From an uncultured Chloroflexota bacterium (lineage in GTDB: Bacteria; Chloroflexota; Dehalococcoidia; SAR202; UBA11138): DNA of 9,959 nucleotides. This document shows positions 5,071 through 9,959 of this stretch, in pieces. A model generated the notes under the pieces. The model had not been told where the DNA came from. It did not search any database and worked only from the letters and a program-made list of their open reading frames with translations. Location: contig CAJWRP010000046.1 in NCBI GenBank assembly GCA_913046025.1, positions 1 to 9,959 of the forward strand. Reading direction: 5' to 3'. A program made the position numbers and the translations under genes. Positions within the stretch are counted from its first letter, which is position 1. The number at the start of each line of letters is the position of its first letter.

Positions 5071-6321
5071 TTGATAGGGTTAACACAAAACACTGCACCA
5101 GCGCCCGGCGCTCTTTTCCGCCGTATACCGCGGCAGAGCTTGGCTGCTGTTTTGATCCTGTTTGCAACAGCGGGTCTGGCTCTGGTCATGTCCAGAACAG
5201 AGGCGATTCTAGTTCCCCTCTGGATCTTGGGAGTGGCCGCAGGTTTCACCCTCCAGCGAAGCCGCTTCTGCTTTGCCTCTGCCTTTCGTGACCTCTTTCT
5301 ATTTGGCAGCGGCCGAATCATGAAAGGGGTCATCGTCGGCTTGAGTATCTGTACCATCGGGTTCGCCATCAACATGTATAACCAAGTTCCCTTCCCTGAG
5401 TTCGGCGTTCTGCCCGCAGAGGCGAACATCTTGCCCGTAGGCGTTTCTACCATAGTCGCAGGCCTGCTATTCGGTGTCGGCATGGTGCTAGCGGGGGGAT
5501 GTGTCTCTGGCTCCCTTTACCGGATGGCCGAAGGGTATATAGGCTCCTGGGTCACAATGGTAGGCATAATCATAGGGTTGGGGCTGCTCTCGCAGACATG
5601 GAACTGGTGGTGGGACACTCTTATCTTCCGAGAGTCCCCGATTTGGCTGCCCGCGAAGTTGGGATACGGGGGGAGCGTAGTCCTGACTCTAAGCGGTTTA
5701 TTGGCCATATTCATTCTCATTTTGTGGTGGGAATCCCGCTCAGGATTGTCAATGCCCAATATCCCGAGCAGGGAGGTATCCCAGGACACCTTCGGTCAGA
5801 AGCTATCGGTGCTCTGGCGCTCGGTCTTCGTACTAGGCTGGCCCGCAATAGCGGGCGGCACTGTACTGGGGGGGATAGGGGTCTTGATGTACATGGTGCA
5901 TATGCCCTGGGGCGTTACCGGAGAGTTGACCCGCTGGGCCAACACTACCATGACTACTCTGGGTTTTTCCCCTCCGGAGGCGTTGGGACTGAGGGCCATA
6001 GGTGGGTGTGCCGGACGTGCAGATGAATCAGGTATTTTCACCCATACCTTTGCGGTGACAGTGGGAGTGCTACCTGGTGCACTAGTGGGGGCTCTCTTTG
6101 CCGGGGAGTTCAAATTACGCTTCCCGCAGAGTGCCAGGCGGTACGTGCAGTCCCTCGGCGGTGGCATCATCATGGGGTACGGAGCAGGTCTAGGCATAGG
6201 ATGCACTATTGGGGCCTTTTTCTCGTCTATCCCGTCACTAAGCATCAGCGGGTGGCTTTTCGCCCTGTCCCTGGCGGGTGGATCATTCCTGGGGGTCAAG
6301 ATCATCAAGCGCATCGCTTAA
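5071..6321 (+). CDS. YeeE/YedE (TsuA)-family thiosulfate/sulfur-compound permease
   Basis: A 416-aa polytopic inner-membrane protein with many hydrophobic segments. Members of this family (YeeE/TsuA) take up thiosulfate through a central pathway lined by conserved cysteines. The family marks are visible: RSRFCFASAFRD (C67), AGGCVSGSLYR (C144), IGGCAGRADESG (C313) and GIGCTIGAFFSSIPSLS (C378). The last three lie in the Gly-rich re-entrant loops that carry the sulfur relay in TsuA. The start is TTG at 5071 with AAGGA 7 bases before; no later Met keeps the first membrane segment. It is the first gene of the operon, 12 bases before a TusA-like carrier, matching the YeeE-YeeD pairing in which the small protein receives the sulfur. 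Length is slightly above the family norm of about 330-360 because of the N-terminal extension and the loop at 221-250. The substrate could be another sulfur oxyanion. Confidence 0.92.
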   Translation: MIGLTQNTAPAPGALFRRIPRQSLAAVLILFATAGLALVMSRTEAILVPLWILGVAAGFTLQRSRFCFASAFRDLFLFGSGRIMKGVIVGLSICTIGFAINMYNQVPFPEFGVLPAEANILPVGVSTIVAGLLFGVGMVLAGGCVSGSLYRMAEGYIGSWVTMVGIIIGLGLLSQTWNWWWDTLIFRESPIWLPAKLGYGGSVVLTLSGLLAIFILILWWESRSGLSMPNIPSREVSQDTFGQKLSVLWRSVFVLGWPAIAGGTVLGGIGVLMYMVHMPWGVTGELTRWANTTMTTLGFSPPEALGLRAIGGCAGRADESGIFTHTFAVTVGVLPGALVGALFAGEFKLRFPQSARRYVQSLGGGIIMGYGAGLGIGCTIGAFFSSIPSLSISGWLFALSLAGGSFLGVKIIKRIA

Positions 6322-6333
6322 GGAGACAAGAAC

Positions 6334-6558
6334 ATGGAATTGGATGTCCGAGGTGAGATTTGTCCTTACCCTATGATGAAGGCAGTGGAGGCCATGAAGA
6401 AACTCCAGGCAAACGAGAATGTGGTGGTCATCACCGACCACGCTCCATGCCTAGATACCATTCCCCCTCAAGCAGGACGGTACGGATATTCCTCTAATGT
6501 GAAGAAAACGGGTTCTCCGGAATGGACCATAACTTTAACTCCCATTGGAGGTGAATAA
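6334..6558 (+). CDS. TusA/SirA/YeeD-family sulfur carrier protein
   Basis: This is a 74-aa cytoplasmic protein, normal for the family. The hallmark motif CPYP (Cys10-Pro-Tyr-Pro13) is followed by the amphipathic helix MMKAVEAMKKL; Cys10 should carry the persulfide or thiosulfate-derived sulfur. A second Cys (C39, in DHAPCLD) lies where YeeD-type proteins often have one, so it may be closer to YeeD/TsuB than to tRNA-thiolation TusA. AAGGAG precedes the ATG at about 9 bases. The gene sits between its probable partner permease and the lipoprotein gene, whose ATG overlaps the TAA stop by one base (TAATG), so translation is coupled. Expected role: accept or process thiosulfate entering through the permease. 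Confidence 0.92.
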   Translation: MELDVRGEICPYPMMKAVEAMKKLQANENVVVITDHAPCLDTIPPQAGRYGYSSNVKKTGSPEWTITLTPIGGE

Positions 6559-7613
6559 TGGATACTGTAAGATTGATAGCCTTAGCCCTTTCTCTGAGTC
6601 TGGCTCTCCTTGTTGTTGGGGCTTGCTCTAAGGCCGAGCCGGCTACAACACCGGTGCCTGCAGCCGAGCCGCCCACTGTAAAGCTCCTCACCCTCAGTAA
6701 CGACTCGCCACACGTAACCGTGATAGATGCCGGGACTAACTTGGTCCTTCAGACGACTGACATAGCAGACTTCGCCAAGTGGACCTGGAATGACGATAAC
6801 AACCACTTCGATGGCCAGAATGTATGGCTAGGTTTGAAGTACCCAGGGGACGATGACGCAGTGGTGATTGCGCTGAATGTGGATACCCTGGAAATTAGCA
6901 GCCGCCTTTCTGTTGGCAAAGAGGCTAAGAATATCTACATCGGTAAGGCAACGAAGAGCGGTATCCTACACGTTGGAAAGCAAGCATCGGGTGAAGTTGT
7001 AAGGATAGACACCAATAGCGCCAAAGTTCTAGGAACATGGGACTCCGTACCTGTGAACGAGGGTGTAGTGTGCGATGCGGATATCGGGATCGGTCCAGAT
7101 GGAGTGGAACGTTTCTACTACCCCACACGAAAAGGTGACACTGTAGTCGCCATTGATGCAGAGACTGGAGCGACTATAGCAGAGACAAATACTCCTGATG
7201 GCGCGACGCCATTAATGCATACCAACGCCCCTGATGGCAGGATGTGGGTCCAAGAGTCTGGGAGTAACACTAACGCCGTGTATGACCCAGTAACCTTGGA
7301 ATTAGTCAAGCGCTTCGCAGCTGCCAAAGGACCTGTGGTTGCCACGTTTAGTCCTGACGGCAAGTATGCTTACATAGGTCATTTTGGGGATCCCATCGTC
7401 CAAGTCATTGATACGGAGACCTTGGAAGAGGTAACACAGATTACCGTGGGCAATACCCCAAGTAAAATAGCCGTCCATCCTAACGGCAAGTACATTTATG
7501 CAATAGCTTCTAAAGAAGCCTCCGTGGTTGTGATTGATACCGGCTCCTGGAAAGTCACGGGACGAATTGCCCTGGGCAACGACCCGAACGGCATGTTTCT
7601 GTGGGCGGACTAG
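6558..7613 (+). CDS. YncE-like beta-propeller lipoprotein
   Basis: A 351-aa exported lipoprotein. Residues 1-22 form a signal peptide ending in the lipobox VVGAC with the lipidated Cys23, followed by a Pro/Thr/Ala-rich linker (24-40). The rest is a series of about seven 40-50-residue blades of the YVTN/YncE type, most easily seen in FSPDGKYAYIGHF, VHPNGKYIYAIAS and the repeating VVIDTETLE / VVIDTGSW strands. Such propellers bind ligands or partner proteins outside the membrane; no enzymatic residues can be assigned. One further Cys occurs (in NEGVVCDADIG). The start overlaps the stop of the sulfur-carrier gene (TAATG) and the next gene follows after 8 bases. In this setting it could deliver or sense a sulfur compound for the permease, but that is inferred from position alone. 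Confidence 0.85.
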   Translation: MDTVRLIALALSLSLALLVVGACSKAEPATTPVPAAEPPTVKLLTLSNDSPHVTVIDAGTNLVLQTTDIADFAKWTWNDDNNHFDGQNVWLGLKYPGDDDAVVIALNVDTLEISSRLSVGKEAKNIYIGKATKSGILHVGKQASGEVVRIDTNSAKVLGTWDSVPVNEGVVCDADIGIGPDGVERFYYPTRKGDTVVAIDAETGATIAETNTPDGATPLMHTNAPDGRMWVQESGSNTNAVYDPVTLELVKRFAAAKGPVVATFSPDGKYAYIGHFGDPIVQVIDTETLEEVTQITVGNTPSKIAVHPNGKYIYAIASKEASVVVIDTGSWKVTGRIALGNDPNGMFLWAD

Positions 7614-7621
7614 GAGCAGCG

Positions 7622-8275
7622 GTGGAAAGGGTCTCAGTCGTTCGGGCCTGGGAACTCGTCCAAATGGGCGAAGCCCTGATAGTGGATCTGCGCGAGCCAT
7701 CAGAGTTTGCCAGGGGACATCCCAAGGGCGCCCTGAGCCTTCCCTACAGCGAGAAAGGCTTGGAGGACCGGCTCGGCGTACTGCTCCAGCCGGGGAGTCC
7801 CGTCGTCCTCCTGGCTGAGGCCCCAGGACAGGCTCAGTCTGCTGTCTTACAGCTACAGGAAAGTGCCTTTCCTGTGGTCGGAGTGGTCGGAGGTAGCATG
7901 ATGGCCTGGAGTGATAGTGACCTCCCATTAGAAATAATGGCCGAGGTTTCCGTGCGTCAACTAGCTGGGGCAGTTCCTGGCGGGGATACAGTGGTTCTTG
8001 ACGTTCGGGAGCCCATTGAGTGGGAGATGGGTCACGTACCAGGTGCATTTCTCATCTCCCTAGGTACTCTGCGGGAGCGGCTTCATGAGCTGCCCCTAGA
8101 GGCAGGCATCACGGTAATCTGCGAGGCGGGGATCCGCAGCAGCTCTGCTGCCAGCATCCTCCAGGCAGAGGGATTCGCCGGGGTGGTTAACGTACCAGAG
8201 GGTACCGGGGGATACCGTAGGGCAGGCCTCCCACTTCAGTTCTCTGAGGATGACACCAAGCATGAAGGAGTCTAG
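7622..8275 (+). CDS. Tandem rhodanese-domain sulfurtransferase, one active site
   Basis: Two rhodanese-like domains in 217 aa. Domain 1 (about 5-95) keeps the fold marks VDLREPSEFARGHPKGALSL, but its active-site loop reads LLAEAPGQA, with Ala65 where the Cys should be, so it cannot carry a persulfide. Domain 2 (about 100-207) has VLDVREPIEWEMGHVPGA and the loop CEAGIRSSS with Cys157, the only Cys in the protein. This catalytic-plus-inactive plan is common in two-domain rhodaneses. No signal peptide is seen, so it is cytoplasmic and could pass sulfur to or from the TusA-like protein. I chose the GTG at 7622 because AGGAG lies 5 bases before it; the GTG at 7601 lacks an RBS and would overlap the lipoprotein gene. 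It overlaps the next gene by 26 bases. Confidence 0.88.
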   Translation: MERVSVVRAWELVQMGEALIVDLREPSEFARGHPKGALSLPYSEKGLEDRLGVLLQPGSPVVLLAEAPGQAQSAVLQLQESAFPVVGVVGGSMMAWSDSDLPLEIMAEVSVRQLAGAVPGGDTVVLDVREPIEWEMGHVPGAFLISLGTLRERLHELPLEAGITVICEAGIRSSSAASILQAEGFAGVVNVPEGTGGYRRAGLPLQFSEDDTKHEGV

Positions 8276-8921
8276 TAAGCCCAAGAGGTTGTTGCTCATA
8301 GCCGGTGTCGCCGCCATCATAGCGTCGGCAGCTGTCGCCGCAGGGCTCGCATATTCGGCAAGACAGCCTCAATTGACTTCGCTGAGAAGCGATAACGATG
8401 AACTCCATGTGGCTGTGTTATCCCTCCAGGATGAGGTCTCGGATCTGAGTAGAAGCCTAGATGCCTATCACAAAATTGCTGCCTATCAGGAGGGGGTGGC
8501 ACACTCCCTTCGCCTTGAACTTAACGACTCCATCGGTAACAGGTTGGTGATAACAGAAGCTACTTACGAGAGACTGCCCAAGACCATCGATGAGGCCCAA
8601 GACCAGGGGTATTCCTTGTTGGACACGGTCACCAGTGAAGGGGAGTTGATAGAAGCAGCGTGTTTTGCTCATGAAGGCGTCCGCCATTACGCCAAACGGG
8701 ACCCCAGGATCACCGACGGAGTAGAGTGGCACGGGGCGCCTTTTCTTCTCATATACAATATCAGCAGCGAGGCACTCATGGGCATGGTCCTGGAATCAAC
8801 ATCTCTTCAGCCTGCACCTCCCTGGGAATATCATGCCCATGGTCACGGTGGTATGGATTTCTCCCACTGGAGCCTGCACATCTGGTTCACAGACCCCCCA
8901 GAAAACCTCTCTCTAAGGTAG
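8250..8921 (+). CDS. Membrane-anchored coiled-coil protein with His-rich C-terminus, unknown
   Basis: I do not recognise this 223-aa protein. It has a basic N-terminus (KESSKPKR), one transmembrane segment (about 14-36, Ala/Ile/Leu-rich), a heptad-like coiled coil (about 40-72) and a C-terminal domain that should lie outside the membrane. That domain has one Cys (C138, in EAACFAHEGVRHY) with H141, H146 and H161 near it, and a His cluster YHAHGHGG...SHWSLH (H195, H197, H199, H206, H210). This suggests a metal or haem site, or a Cys-based sulfur site, but no known motif fits exactly. ATG at 8250 gives the longest frame, though GAGG touches it directly. ATG at 8262 gives a 219-aa product with a more usual spacing and may be the true start. 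It overlaps the rhodanese gene and closes the operon. Confidence 0.75.
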   Translation: MTPSMKESSKPKRLLLIAGVAAIIASAAVAAGLAYSARQPQLTSLRSDNDELHVAVLSLQDEVSDLSRSLDAYHKIAAYQEGVAHSLRLELNDSIGNRLVITEATYERLPKTIDEAQDQGYSLLDTVTSEGELIEAACFAHEGVRHYAKRDPRITDGVEWHGAPFLLIYNISSEALMGMVLESTSLQPAPPWEYHAHGHGGMDFSHWSLHIWFTDPPENLSLR

Positions 8922-9077
8922 CAAGCGCATTAGCATAATGACTACGGATCCTGAGGAAGACTGGTGACCACCGAGGCAGAAGACCTGTCCAGCGCTGGAT
9001 ACCATGCTCCATGCGGTGTGGGACGACAAGTTCCCTAGGCTACGAACCCCATGGAGGAGAAGGATATATCCACCCAC
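8922..9077. other. Spacer between convergent genes
   Basis: The operon and the recombinase gene converge here. I see no gene, no strong hairpin with a T-run on either strand, and no repeat of note. Confidence 0.4.
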
Positions 9078-9959
9078 CTACCTCACAACAGCCTTATAAG
9101 CCTTAATAGCATCCTCGCTATTCACCTGTTCCGCATAGATACGAGTCATCGTTAGACTGCTATGTCCCAATAGGCTCTGCACATGAAACAGGTTCATCCC
9201 GTTACGGACTGACTCTGTAGCGAATGTCCTTCGGAATGAATGGGCATTGCACCTGATGCCAGTTAGTGATTCAAGGCGAGTCAGTACTCTAGCCACTCCA
9301 TTGGGTTTGAGTCCTAGTAGACCATCAGTGGGCCTATACGCATCAAGGTACTTCTCAAGAAGCACTTGAGTGAATGGGCCAAAACATACTTTTCTCTGTT
9401 TGGCACCCTTGCCCCAGACTGTGATAGAGCTTACTAGCAGGTCTAAATCCTCTATCCTCAAACTCGCTAGCTCAGACAATCGCAGTCCTGTATCCGCTAG
9501 CAGGGAAACTACCAGCTTCTCCCTCAAGTTCTGACAAGCCGCCAGAAGGACAGGTATTGCATCTAAAGCAACAGAATGCCGTAGAGGAGCAGGAACCTTG
9601 GGGGCTTTCATGTTGACCATGGGGCTGTTCACAAGCAGGCCTTCTTGGCATGCCCAACGATAGAACGCCCTCAATACCCTGAAATAGGCATGCTTACCAC
9701 CAGCATTGCAATCCAGAGAACTGAGGAAAGTAGCGATATCACTCTTGCATATATCTAGTAGGGGCTTATCGGTAGTGTTCACAAATCTACGAAGATAGCC
9801 TTCGTAGAACTGGCATGTCCTGGGGCTGAGGCCCCTTAGTCGCCTATCTGATACAAAGCTATTAACGAGGCGGACATTACCCGTAGGGGAATGCGCTCTT
9901 GAGCGACTTAAAATCCGCTTACCGCAAGGTAGTGTGGGTTCGAGTCCCTCCCTGGGCAC
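9078..9959 (-). CDS. Tyrosine recombinase/integrase (XerC/D-like), start at or beyond the window edge
   Basis: At least 293 codons are open to the edge. From about residue 31 there is an N-terminal core-binding domain (VNSFVSDRRLRGLSPRTCQF, to ~110), then a catalytic domain with the complete set: Arg150 (DTGLRLSEL), Lys in WGKGAKQRK (K174 or K177), His240 and Arg243 (HSFRRTFATE), His266 (LLGHSSLTMTR) and nucleophile Tyr275 (RIYAEQ). It should cut and rejoin DNA at the tRNA-derived att sites. The first ~20 codons are antisense to the tRNA-Leu fragment. The only standard start in frame is GTG at 9957-9959, inside the tRNA 3' end, unless translation begins further right. The next in-frame GTG lies within the folded domain. 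The gene is intact as far as seen and probably drives mobility of the element. Confidence 0.92.
   Translation of the reverse strand: MPREGLEPTLPCGKRILSRSRAHSPTGNVRLVNSFVSDRRLRGLSPRTCQFYEGYLRRFVNTTDKPLLDICKSDIATFLSSLDCNAGGKHAYFRVLRAFYRWACQEGLLVNSPMVNMKAPKVPAPLRHSVALDAIPVLLAACQNLREKLVVSLLADTGLRLSELASLRIEDLDLLVSSITVWGKGAKQRKVCFGPFTQVLLEKYLDAYRPTDGLLGLKPNGVARVLTRLESLTGIRCNAHSFRRTFATESVRNGMNLFHVQSLLGHSSLTMTRIYAEQVNSEDAIKAYKAVVR
9905..9959 (+). repeat. Right att-like repeat: 3' half of a tRNA-Leu(UAA)
   Basis: It starts with GACTTAAAATCCGCTT (identical to 2964-2979), then a variable arm TACC-GCAA-GGTA, then a T-arm and CCTGGGC with A discriminator up to the window edge. The upstream bases (CGCTCTTGAGCG, an inverted repeat at 9894-9905) cannot form the D-arm or the 5' acceptor strand, so it is not a complete tRNA. 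It reads in the same direction as the complete gene at 2935. Confidence 0.8.

Larger units (their letters stand above)
2964..9959 (+). mobile_element. Putative tRNA-Leu-integrated element carrying a sulfur operon (right end at window edge)
   Basis: The region is bounded by two direct copies of the 3' half of tRNA-Leu(UAA). The left copy belongs to the complete gene; the right copy is a fragment without a 5' half. A tyrosine recombinase gene abuts the right copy and a recombinase relic lies just inside the left copy. Both fit the known habit of tyrosine-recombinase elements of integrating into tRNA 3' ends. Between them lie an IS3-family insertion and a five-gene sulfur operon. No conjugation, phage structural or replication genes are visible, so this may be a small island or the remains of a larger element. 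Whether it is still mobile is unknown. Confidence 0.65.

Noticed and set aside
7302..8048. 248-aa minus-strand frame
   Set aside because: Long, but antisense to the propeller and rhodanese genes and rich in Arg/Pro/Gly, as antisense frames of GC-rich genes are.
1..9959. CRISPR array, toxin-antitoxin or restriction system
   Set aside because: No regularly spaced repeats and no matching protein motifs were seen on either strand.

Overview
This is a bacterial window of moderately high GC. Several genes begin with TTG or GTG behind clear Shine-Dalgarno sequences, and the complete tRNA genes encode their own CCA ends. The style of the proteins (SDR oxidoreductase, IS3-type transposase, YeeE/TusA/rhodanese set) reminds me of Chloroflexota such as the SAR202/Dehalococcoidia group. 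That is an impression from memory, not something the sequence proves.

Layout. Positions 1-160 hold a tRNA-Cys(GCA), cut by the window edge, and a tRNA-Leu(GAG). Both are on the minus strand and share a good sigma-70-type promoter at 213-241. Positions 321-1716 are a tight minus-strand pair, an unrecognised 196-aa protein and an SDR oxidoreductase, with a near-consensus promoter at 1758-1786. A divergent phosphoribosyltransferase-like gene (1864-2622) appears to be frameshifted at its 3' end. A complete tRNA-Leu(UAA) with its own promoter lies at 2935-3022.

From the anticodon loop of that tRNA to the right edge the DNA looks like a tRNA-targeted integrative element of about 7 kb. The right edge carries a second, partial copy of the 3' half of a tRNA-Leu(UAA) (9905-9959) in direct orientation, next to a tyrosine recombinase whose reading frame begins inside the antisense of that tRNA fragment. 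Just inside the left edge is the C-terminal stump of another tyrosine recombinase (3110-3235), cut by a decayed IS3-family element (3236-4758). The IS has a nonsense codon in orfA and two frameshifts in orfB.

The cargo (5071-8921) is one compact plus-strand operon of five genes: a YeeE/TsuA-type thiosulfate permease, a TusA/YeeD-like sulfur carrier, a lipoprotein beta-propeller, a tandem rhodanese with only one active site, and a membrane-anchored coiled-coil protein with a His-rich C-terminus that I do not recognise. I infer a mobile module that brings in thiosulfate or another sulfane-sulfur compound, takes the sulfur onto cysteine carriers, and has an extracytoplasmic arm of unknown function. 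A strong intrinsic-terminator hairpin ends about 13-16 bases before the first start codon, so the operon may be controlled by attenuation.
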